Source: Candidatus Bathyarchaeota archaeon (GTDB lineage Archaea > Thermoproteota > Bathyarchaeia > EX4484-135 > B24-G1). From it: 5,156 nt of DNA. How positions within the stretch are numbered: position 1 is the stretch's first letter; the number at the start of each line of letters is the position of its first letter. The notes beneath the pieces are model-generated. The model did not search any database, was not told where the DNA came from, and worked only from the letters and a program-made list of their open reading frames with translations. The stretch covers positions 1 through 5,156 of the forward strand of contig QMYG01000057.1 of the NCBI GenBank assembly GCA_003662535.1. The letters run 5' to 3'. Both the position numbers and the translations under genes were made by a program. Below, in pieces: positions 1-4,297 of the stretch.

Positions 1-332
1 GCTGTAATTAGGACTCCGAAGATTATCGAGGCGACGGCGTCTCCGAGGAGTATGTCGGCCATGCTCACAGGTGCAGAGACTAGCCTCTCGAAGGTTCTTG
101 AGCGTGTCTCCCAAGGCGCTATTACCGGGCCTACGGCGGTAGACGTAAAGAAGACGGTCATGGTCATTATGCTTGAAACAGCCTCCTCCGGGGCCATACT
201 CCTTCCCATTGCGTAGGCTAGGTAAAGGAATAGGGGGAGTAGTAGCCCGAAGATGACTACGGGGCCCTTCAGGTAGTATATGCGTATGTCCTTCTTTGCG
301 ATGGCCCAGGCCCTGGCTAGGCTCTGCCTCAA
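1..332 (-). CDS. ABC-2 type transporter permease, N-terminal part (cut by window edge)
   Basis: This is the membrane subunit expected to pair with the ATPase encoded just upstream; the two would form an ABC exporter or drug/lipid-efflux type complex. I translated 110 residues, open to the window edge. They begin M(TTG)RQSLARAWAIAKKDIR, a basic amphipathic lead-in typical of ABC-2 permeases. A membrane segment follows at about residues 24-42 (GPVVIFGLLLPLFLYLAYAM), then a second hydrophobic stretch at about 55-73. Next comes the family-typical cytoplasmic motif PWETRSRTFERLVSAPVS (73-90), which resembles the E/R-rich coupling region of ABC-2 permeases. A third helix begins near residue 94. The TTG start is chosen because a strong GGAGGTG lies 7 nt upstream and the start overlaps the ATPase stop as TTGA, implying translational coupling. 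The substrate cannot be told from sequence. The C-terminal half lies outside the window. Confidence 0.88.
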   Translation of the reverse strand, partial: MRQSLARAWAIAKKDIRIYYLKGPVVIFGLLLPLFLYLAYAMGRSMAPEEAVSSIMTMTVFFTSTAVGPVIAPWETRSRTFERLVSAPVSMADILLGDAVASIIFGVLIT

Positions 333-1261
333 CCAGCCCCACCTCCTCTGATGATTTCTAGGAAGATGTCCTCCAAGCTGGGCTGCAGCACGTTCAGGTT
401 CAGTATTTTCAGCCCCCTGCTCCTTGCGTAGTCTGCGACTTGAATGATGACGTCGTTTATGTTCTCAGCGTGTATTTTGCACCTGTTCCCCGCATAGTCC
501 ACCTCACAGTTTAGGATGGCTGACAGCTCATCCGCTGAGGCTGGCCTGTCGAACTGTACTTCCATAGTCCTTAGGCGTGTGAAGGTTGCTTTCAGCTCTT
601 CCGGCGTGTTGATTGCGGCGAGCTTCCCGTGATTTATTATTGCGATTCTGTGGCAGAGCTCCTCGGCCTCCCACATGTTGTGGGTTGTTAGGAAGATTGT
701 CGTTCCGCCTTCTTTGTTCAGTTTTTGGAGCATTTGCCTTATTTGTCGTGCACTCTGCACGTCCAGTCCGCTTGTTGGTTCGTCGAGGAAGAGGAGGCTC
801 GGCTCGTGCATCAGCGCCATGCAGATGAGGAGCCTCTGCCTCAGCCCCTTAGACAGTCTACCAGCTTTCTCGCTTCTCCGTTCTAGGAGCCCCATGAACT
901 CGAGAAGCTCCTTAGCCTTTGCCTTTCTCACCGACTGTGGAACTCCGTAGAGTTCGCCCATGAACATGAGGTTTTGCCAGACTGTTAGGTCTAGGTAGAC
1001 GTTTGAGGCCTCTGGGACGACTCCGATGCGTTTCCGCACCTCTACGGGTTTCTCCTGCACGTCGAGGCCCAGCACCTCGGCTTTTCCGCCGTCCGGCGGA
1101 AGGATGCCGATCAGCATTCTTACTGTTGTCGTTTTTCCTGCGCCGTTTGGGCCGAGGAACCCGAAAATTTCCCCACGCTTTACCCTGAAGCTGACTCCGT
1201 CCACGGCTGTGAGCCTGCCGAACCTCTTGGTTAGGCCCTCAGCAACTATAACGTCTACCAT
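329..1261 (-). CDS. ABC transporter ATP-binding protein (ABC-2/NatA/CcmA-like exporter ATPase)
   Basis: This is the cytoplasmic ATPase subunit that would power the adjacent ABC-2 permease. It has 310 residues, the usual length for this class. Motifs in order are Walker A GPNGAGKTT (37-45), a Q-loop region VVPEASNVY with Glu84 where many ABC proteins have Gln, a signature LSKGLRQRL (136-144, the LSKGxRQR variant common in exporter ATPases), Walker B with D-loop LLFLDEPTSGLD (156-167), and the switch His194 in LTTHNMWEAE. The C-terminal extension (about 225-310) ends in the typical LEDIFLEI segment of this subfamily. The ATG start has GAGGAGG 8 nt upstream and sits 3 nt after the padR stop. Its stop codon overlaps the permease start. 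Likely controlled by the PadR protein encoded first in the operon. Substrate unknown; drugs, lipids, peptides or ions are all possible for this family. Confidence 0.95.
   Translation of the reverse strand: MVDVIVAEGLTKRFGRLTAVDGVSFRVKRGEIFGFLGPNGAGKTTTVRMLIGILPPDGGKAEVLGLDVQEKPVEVRKRIGVVPEASNVYLDLTVWQNLMFMGELYGVPQSVRKAKAKELLEFMGLLERRSEKAGRLSKGLRQRLLICMALMHEPSLLFLDEPTSGLDVQSARQIRQMLQKLNKEGGTTIFLTTHNMWEAEELCHRIAIINHGKLAAINTPEELKATFTRLRTMEVQFDRPASADELSAILNCEVDYAGNRCKIHAENINDVIIQVADYARSRGLKILNLNVLQPSLEDIFLEIIRGGGAG
340..346 (-). promoter_or_regulatory. Ribosome binding site of the ABC permease
   Basis: The minus strand reads GGAGGTG, a near-perfect match to the archaeal anti-Shine-Dalgarno, 7 nt before a TTG codon. 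It lies inside the last codons of the ATPase gene. This site decides the non-ATG start of the permease. Confidence 0.75.
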
Positions 1262-1264
1262 GCT

Positions 1265-1627
1265 CTACGCCTCCTCAACAGCCCTCACAATCGCCCTAAT
1301 AACCTTAACGGCGTTCTTAAGGCCTTCAACCGAGCTGTTGAGGAATTCTAAACCCTCCTCGGTTATTGTGTAGATGCGTCTCGCAGGCCCGCTCTCCCTA
1401 ATATCCCAAGTGGATGCGACTAGGCCGTTCTTCTCCATCCTTCTGAGGAGCGTGTATATCAGGGGCCTTGGTGCGGTTATCCCGAAGTCTTCTTTAAGTT
1501 TTTGGTGTATTTCTCCCCCGTAGGTTGGTTTCTGCTTAATCACGCAGAGAATCGCTAGGTTTAGCAGTCCTCTTAGGGGGATGCTTGCTGCGCTTCTTCC
1601 GTATAGGCATCGGCCTGGCCCGCACAT
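1265..1627 (-). CDS. PadR-family transcriptional regulator
   Basis: This is a 120-residue DNA-binding regulator of the PadR winged-helix family, and probably the repressor of its own transporter operon. The PadR core starts at about residue 18, LRGLLNLAILCVI, followed by the family hallmark PTYGGEIHQKL (34-44), the recognition-helix region PRPLIYTLLRRMEKNGLV (53-70) and the wing SGPARRIYTITEEGLEFL (79-96). A short C-terminal helix (97-119) would be the dimerisation element, as in small class-2 PadR proteins. The ATG start is preceded by GGTAGGT with 7-nt spacing. The N-terminus MCGPGRCLYGR is a Cys-containing extension ahead of the usual PadR start, with Cys2 and Cys7. It may sense metal or redox state, or may simply be extra. 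PadR regulators commonly sit upstream of ABC-2 exporters and respond to compounds the exporter removes; here that is inference from context. Confidence 0.92.
   Translation of the reverse strand: MCGPGRCLYGRSAASIPLRGLLNLAILCVIKQKPTYGGEIHQKLKEDFGITAPRPLIYTLLRRMEKNGLVASTWDIRESGPARRIYTITEEGLEFLNSSVEGLKNAVKVIRAIVRAVEEA
1270..1276 (-). promoter_or_regulatory. Ribosome binding site of the ABC ATPase
   Basis: The minus strand reads GAGGAGG, 8 nt before the ATG of the ATPase and within the final codons of the padR gene (it also encodes part of the EE residues). This supports translational coupling of the regulator and the transporter. Confidence 0.7.
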
Positions 1628-1634
1628 TACATAT

Positions 1635-1641
1635 ACCTACC
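1635..1641 (-). promoter_or_regulatory. Putative ribosome binding site of the padR gene
   Basis: The minus strand reads GGTAGGT, 7 nt before the ATG of the PadR gene. It is one base off GGAGGT at a normal distance. Confidence 0.45.
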
Positions 1642-1664
1642 TAAGAATCTAAGATACTAAGATA
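1641..1664 (-). repeat. Three tandem 8-bp repeats upstream of padR, possible operator
   Basis: The plus strand reads CTAAGAAT, CTAAGATA, CTAAGATA back to back, so the minus strand carries TATCTTAG, TATCTTAG, ATTCTTAG. The array lies 14-37 bp before the padR start. It would overlap or just follow the core promoter, whether the TATA element is the TTAAATAG at about 1675-1682 or the TTTTTATC at 1662-1669. That is the expected place for an autorepressor site. It is a direct rather than inverted repeat and does not match the ATGT...ACAT dyad known for many PadR operators, so the operator role is inference. Confidence 0.4.
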
Positions 1665-1673
1665 AAAATGTTT

Positions 1674-2096
1674 CTATTTAATCCTCTCCAATATTATCGC
1701 AGGGCATATGCGGGTTATGCCGTCTACCTTCTCCAGCTCCCTTATGAACTCGGAAAGCTTCTCCGAGTTCCTGAACCAGCACTCGGCGAGTATCATGTGG
1801 TCCCCGCTCGTGGAATATAGGCTTACGACCTCCTCACGCCCCTTCAGCATCTCCAAAACCGCCAAGTAGTTCTCAGGCCTCGTGTCTACCCCAATAAAGG
1901 CGACAGCCTCGAAGCCAATCTTCTTAGGATCAACCACAACAGTATACTTCTTAATCACGCCCTCGCTCTCAAGCTTCTTCAGCCTCTTCCTGATCGCAGT
2001 CTCGCTCACGCCGAGGACCCGAGCTATCTTAACCAGCGGGGTTCTCGAGTTTTCCCTGAGTATTTGTAGGAGTTTCAAGTCCGAAATTCGAACCAC
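1674..2096 (-). CDS. Lrp/AsnC-family transcriptional regulator (LysM-like)
   Basis: This is a 140-residue feast/famine type regulator that binds DNA as a dimer or higher oligomer. The N-terminal helix-turn-helix spans about residues 6-50: DLKLLQILRENSRTP, then LVKIARVLGVSE, with recognition helix TAIRKRLKKLESEGVI (33-48). The linker KKYTVVVDPKKIGFE leads to a RAM ligand/oligomer domain (about 61-140) that contains the family GDH motif (98-100). The SETAIRKR helix resembles archaeal LysM/Lrp-like proteins more than bacterial Lrp. I chose the GTG at 2096 because only MVRIS precedes the conserved domain and a TATA box (2121-2126) lies about 25-27 bp upstream, giving a leaderless or near-leaderless mRNA. 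The same frame is open to 2186, but that extension (with FCLFSIRFIALVQIF) lies upstream of the promoter and is not family-like. A TTG at 2078 is a less likely start. The gene is divergent from the superoxide reductase; effector and targets are unknown. Confidence 0.92.
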   Translation of the reverse strand: MVRISDLKLLQILRENSRTPLVKIARVLGVSETAIRKRLKKLESEGVIKKYTVVVDPKKIGFEAVAFIGVDTRPENYLAVLEMLKGREEVVSLYSTSGDHMILAECWFRNSEKLSEFIRELEKVDGITRICPAIILERIK

Positions 2097-2127
2097 AAGC
2101 TTAAATATCTGAACCAAAGCTATAAAT
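2090..2127 (-). repeat. Imperfect direct repeat, 21-bp spacing, in the lrp/dfx divergent region
   Basis: The plus strand carries GAACCACAAGCTTAAAT from 2090 and GAACCAAAGCTATAAAT from 2111, each combining GAACCA, AAGCT and an AT-rich TATA-like tail. The GAACCA units start exactly 21 bp apart, about two helical turns, so both would face the same side of the DNA. One copy overlaps the lrp start codon and the other the TATA box. This suits Lrp-type regulators, which bind cooperatively to phased sites, but binding is inference. Confidence 0.4.
2121..2127. promoter_or_regulatory. TATA box, probably for the lrp-like gene and possibly shared with dfx
   Basis: The plus strand reads TATAAAT and the minus strand ATTTATA, within AAGATTTATAGC. 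On the minus strand its centre is about 27 bp before the GTG at 2096, which places transcription start almost on the start codon (leaderless). On the plus strand the same AT-rich element could start dfx transcription near 2150, giving an approximately 80-nt leader. A second plus-strand candidate is CTAAATAA at 2134-2141. Confidence 0.5.
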
Positions 2128-2195
2128 CTTATGCTAAATAAGCAAAAAACATTGAGATTTGCGGCGAGGCTTTTTGAGGAGCGCATGGATATCTT

Positions 2196-2234
2196 ATGGC
2201 TTTAGGAGGGCTTGTTTGGAGGCGAGAAACTTGA
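2196..2234 (+). other. Possible 12-codon leader ORF overlapping the dfx start
   Basis: ATG at 2196 opens a short frame ([12 protein letters not shown]) whose TGA stop overlaps the TTG start of dfx as TTGA. The arrangement resembles coupling by overlap, and the same TTGA junction occurs between the ATPase and permease here. No well-placed ribosome site precedes this ATG (GAGGAG at 2176-2181 is 14 nt away), and so short a frame can arise by chance. A still shorter one, ATG 2185 to TAG 2205, also exists. Confidence 0.2.
2218..2222 (+). promoter_or_regulatory. Ribosome binding site of dfx
   Basis: GGAGG lies 8 nt before the TTG at 2231 and fixes that codon as the start. A second site, AGGAGG at 2204-2209, is 6 nt before another in-frame TTG at 2216, which would add five residues. 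The residue numbering of the metal ligands favours 2231. Confidence 0.65.
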
Positions 2235-2608
2235 CGGAACAAAAGCAGGTGTATAGGTGTAATGTTTGCGGAAACATCGTGGAGGTTCTTCACTCTGGAG
2301 TTGGAACCCTAGTTTGTTGCGGCCAGCCTATGGAACTCCTCATGGAGAAGAGGGAGGAGGCTGGACTCGAGAAACACGTCCCGGTCATAGAACGCACAGC
2401 CACAGGGTTCAGGGTGAAGGTTGGCTCAGTCCCCCATCCAATGGAGGAAAACCACTACATAGAATGGATTGAAATAATAGCGGATGGAAAATACTGCAGG
2501 AAGTTCCTAAAGCCGGGGGATAAGCCTGAGGCTGAGTTTGAGATAAGGGCTGAGAGGGTTTTGGCGAGGGAGTATTGTAGCGTTCATGGACTGTGGAGAA
2601 CCGCCTAG
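2231..2608 (+). CDS. dfx: Desulfoferrodoxin, class II superoxide reductase
   Basis: This cytoplasmic enzyme reduces superoxide to hydrogen peroxide without making oxygen; in anaerobes electrons usually come from rubredoxin. It has 125 residues from TTG. The N-terminal desulforedoxin domain carries Cys10, Cys13, Cys29 and Cys30 (CNVC and CCGQPM) for a rubredoxin-like Fe(SCys)4 centre I. The C-terminal domain carries the Fe(His)4Cys centre II: His49 (in EKHVPV), His69 (VPHPM), His75 (ENHYIEW), Cys116 and His119 (YCSVHGLW). The catalytic Lys48 and the Glu47 iron-ligand residue are both present. From memory these numbers equal those of the Desulfoarculus baarsii enzyme, so the protein looks intact and active and the 2231 start is well supported. 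An upstream in-frame TTG at 2159 would add 24 non-family residues. The gene is divergent from an Lrp-family regulator, a possible controller. A T-rich stretch after the gene may end transcription. Confidence 0.96.
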   Translation: MTEQKQVYRCNVCGNIVEVLHSGVGTLVCCGQPMELLMEKREEAGLEKHVPVIERTATGFRVKVGSVPHPMEENHYIEWIEIIADGKYCRKFLKPGDKPEAEFEIRAERVLAREYCSVHGLWRTA

Positions 2609-2657
2609 CTAACTCGGTCTGGTGGTAGACGGGTCGATGATTGCCTATCTCCGTCCC

Positions 2658-2674
2658 CCTTTTATTTTGTTTTT
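2658..2674 (+). terminator. T-rich tract: dfx terminator and/or sfsA TATA element
   Basis: CCTTTTATTTTGTTTTT lies 50 bp after the dfx stop in a stretch with no gene. Oligo-T tracts like this end transcription in archaea without a hairpin. The inner TTTATTTT (2661-2668) could equally be the TATA box for sfsA, with initiation near 2690 and a leader of 12-22 nt. The sequence alone cannot separate the two roles. The rest of the intergenic segment 2609-2702 shows only one copy of the GGTAGACG octamer (2624). Confidence 0.4.
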
Positions 2675-2702
2675 GGCTTGAAGGGAGTTCTACTGTGTTT
2701 GG

Positions 2703-3422
2703 GTGGTTCTGTTGGGTGGCGCTAGGAGACTGCTTAGGGTTGGCCCTCCCGTCGAGTGTTTTATTGTGGAGCGTGTTAATAGGTTTGTTGTTAGGGTTAT
2801 TGTTGGCGGCGAGGCTCGTCTGGCTTACATAAATAATACTGGCAGGCTTTTTGAGCTTCTCGTTAAGGGGAGGAGGGGGTTCTGCCTAAAGAGGGAGTCT
2901 GGGAAGACGGACTACAAGTTGTTCGCCGTCGAGGAGCGGGGACTTGGGGCTGTTGTTGATACCCAGCTCCAGATGGAGGCCTTTGAGAAGGCCGTGGAGA
3001 GGCGGTTTATTTCTTGGCTGGCTGGGTGCAGGATTTTGAGGAGGAACGCTAGGCTCGGCAAGTCGCTTATAGACTACCTCCTCGACTGCGGTGGGAGCCA
3101 CGTCTACCTCGAGGTGAAGAGCGCTGTTTTGAGGGAGGGGCGTTATGCGATGTATCCCGACAGCCCCTCTGAAAGGGGGAGGAAGCACGTAAAGGCTCTG
3201 ATTAGTAATGTGAGGGCTGGAGGCAGGTCCTGCATACTTTTCATAGCGGCTTTACCCGAGGTGGACAGCTTTAGGCCTAATGCTTCAGCCGACCCCGAGC
3301 TGAGGAAGCTGCTCCTAGAGGCTCTTCAACTTGGGGTGGATGTGAGGGCGATAGGCATGTATTACAACCCAGAGGACTCCTCCGTCTACCTATACGATGA
3401 AAACCTGAGGGTTGAAGTTTAG
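2703..3422 (+). CDS. sfsA: SfsA family protein (predicted DNA-binding / PD-(D/E)XK-fold nuclease-like)
   Basis: This is a homologue of sugar fermentation stimulation protein A, whose biochemical role is poorly defined; the E. coli protein was linked to maltose gene expression and binds DNA. Family features run through all 239 residues: the N-terminal OB-like domain with ERVNRFVVRV (23-32) and INNTGRLFELL (43-53), then the C-terminal nuclease-fold domain. The latter has the D...ExK pattern at Asp124 (SLIDYLL), Glu137 and Lys139 (YLEVKSAVL), then YPDSPSERGRKHVKAL (151-166), FRPNASADPE (190-199) and GVDVRAIGM (211-219). All PD-(D/E)XK core residues appear present, so nuclease activity is conceivable. 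The start is uncertain: GTG at 2703 is the outermost, while TTG at 2712 has GGGTGG 5 nt upstream and loses only three residues. It lies downstream of dfx on the same strand with its own likely promoter; no metabolic link is apparent. Confidence 0.9.
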   Translation: MVLLGGARRLLRVGPPVECFIVERVNRFVVRVIVGGEARLAYINNTGRLFELLVKGRRGFCLKRESGKTDYKLFAVEERGLGAVVDTQLQMEAFEKAVERRFISWLAGCRILRRNARLGKSLIDYLLDCGGSHVYLEVKSAVLREGRYAMYPDSPSERGRKHVKALISNVRAGGRSCILFIAALPEVDSFRPNASADPELRKLLLEALQLGVDVRAIGMYYNPEDSSVYLYDENLRVEV

Positions 3423-3490
3423 ATGGTTCATCCGCTGTTTGCTCTGCTTTTTCCCGTTGCCCGTTGGCTTGTTGAATATGCCTGGCCAGC

Positions 3491-3498
3491 TTTATTTA
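3491..3498 (+). promoter_or_regulatory. TATA box for the DUF166 gene
   Basis: TTTATTTA sits 39 bp before the ATG at 3534 (centre to start). Initiation would fall near 3520, leaving a short leader that carries GGCGGTGG (3523-3530) as a close-set ribosome site. It supports the inner start for the DUF166 gene rather than the ATG touching the sfsA stop. Confidence 0.45.
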
Positions 3499-3533
3499 GC
3501 CCCTCTTTTCGTAGCACTTATTGGCGGTGGCTT

Positions 3534-4247
3534 ATGGTTAGGATATTCGCCCTCACGATGAAGGGGGATGAGTATGGTAGACGCATCATCGAGAACATGT
3601 GCAAGCGTGGCTTCATCCACTGGATTGTTGGGGTCCACGGGTTCGCCGAGGTTCCTCCAATAGAGGCCCTGCTGGACGACGTGGACGCCTTAGAGGGCTA
3701 CCTGCCGCCGAGAATCCCTGAATGCGACCTCGTGCTGTCGCTGGGGCTTCCAAGCGAGCTTCAGAGCCTCGTCCCCTCCATAGCTAAGAAGGCTGGAGCG
3801 AAGGCAGCCATAATCGCTGTGGACGACCCGAACTGGGTTCCCCCGGGCCTAAGAAGCCAGATGAGCGAGGAAATGGAGGAGGCGGGAATAGCCTGCGTCT
3901 TTCCGAAGCCCCTATGCGGTTTAGACAAGGTTGGGAACCCCTACATAGACGAGTTTGCGGAGCAGTTTGGGAGAGCTGTTCTGAAGATTAGGGTTGAAGA
4001 CGGCGTGATTAGGCGTGTGGACGTGGTTAGGGGCTCTCCCTGCGGCTCAACTTGGTATATTGCGGAGAAGCTGGTCGGAGTCCCCGTAGAGCCGAGGGAA
4101 GCCCTGTGGGAGGAGCTGGCCAAGGCGCACCACGTCTACCCCTGCCTAGCGAGCATGCAGAACGACCCCGAGATAGGGGACACGATACTCCACAAGTCCC
4201 AGTATATCATCAGGGAAGCCGTGGAACGGGCTATTGCCGGGGAATAG
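3534..4247 (+). CDS. DUF166 family protein, function unknown
   Basis: This belongs to the DUF166 family (PF02593), found mainly in archaea including methanogens and once loosely labelled thymidylate-synthase-like; its function is not established. From the chosen start it has 237 residues, beginning MVRIFALTMKGDEYGRRIIENM, a Rossmann-like strand and helix as in other members. Family segments are PECDLVLSLG (62-71), AAIIAVDDPNWVPPGL (91-106), FPKPLCGL (123-130), IDEFAEQFGRAVLKI (138-152), VRGSPCGSTWYIAEKL (165-180) and HHVYPCLASM..D...GDTILH (199-220). Cys64, Cys121, Cys128, Cys170 and Cys204, with His199, His200 and His220, look suited to a metal or Fe-S site; that is inference. The frame is open from an ATG at 3423, directly after the sfsA stop, but those 37 extra residues (hydrophobic, Trp-rich) do not fit the family and contain a good TATA box, so I take them as non-coding. 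Confidence 0.88.
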   Translation: MVRIFALTMKGDEYGRRIIENMCKRGFIHWIVGVHGFAEVPPIEALLDDVDALEGYLPPRIPECDLVLSLGLPSELQSLVPSIAKKAGAKAAIIAVDDPNWVPPGLRSQMSEEMEEAGIACVFPKPLCGLDKVGNPYIDEFAEQFGRAVLKIRVEDGVIRRVDVVRGSPCGSTWYIAEKLVGVPVEPREALWEELAKAHHVYPCLASMQNDPEIGDTILHKSQYIIREAVERAIAGE

Positions 4248-4265
4248 GCCTCCACACCGCCCTTC

Positions 4266-4271
4266 TTATAT
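4266..4271 (+). promoter_or_regulatory. TATA box of the amidohydrolase gene
   Basis: TTATAT within CTTCTTATATCGC is centred about 29 bp before the ATG at 4298, in the 50-bp gap after the DUF166 stop. Initiation would fall a few bases before the ATG. With no ribosome site visible, the transcript is probably leaderless. Confidence 0.5.
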
Positions 4272-4297
4272 CGCTTCTCCGACCATATTTTCTGGGC

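Noticed and set aside
613..1373. Plus-strand open frames opposite the ATPase and padR genes
   Set aside because: They are antisense to well-supported genes, lack family motifs, and are Ser/Arg/Leu-rich products of the complementary strand.
2097..2186. Upstream extension of the Lrp frame (30 more residues)
   Set aside because: It precedes the conserved helix-turn-helix, is hydrophobic and unlike Lrp proteins, and runs across the divergent promoter with its TATA box.
2159..2230. Longer start for dfx at TTG 2159
   Set aside because: The extra 24 residues are not family-like; the start at 2231 has its own GGAGG and puts all iron ligands at the expected residue numbers.
2641..2832. Hydrophobic plus-strand frame starting near 2641
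   Set aside because: It overlaps the SfsA N-terminus in another frame; its Leu-rich look comes from T-rich DNA and it has no ribosome site.
2167..2854. 12-base repeat AGGCTTTTTGAG at 2167 and 2843
   Set aside because: One shared 12-mer pair is about what chance gives in 5 kb, and the flanks do not match.
3534..4247. Thymidylate synthase label for the DUF166 protein
   Set aside because: That label comes from old loose annotation; none of the ThyA or ThyX catalytic motifs is visible.
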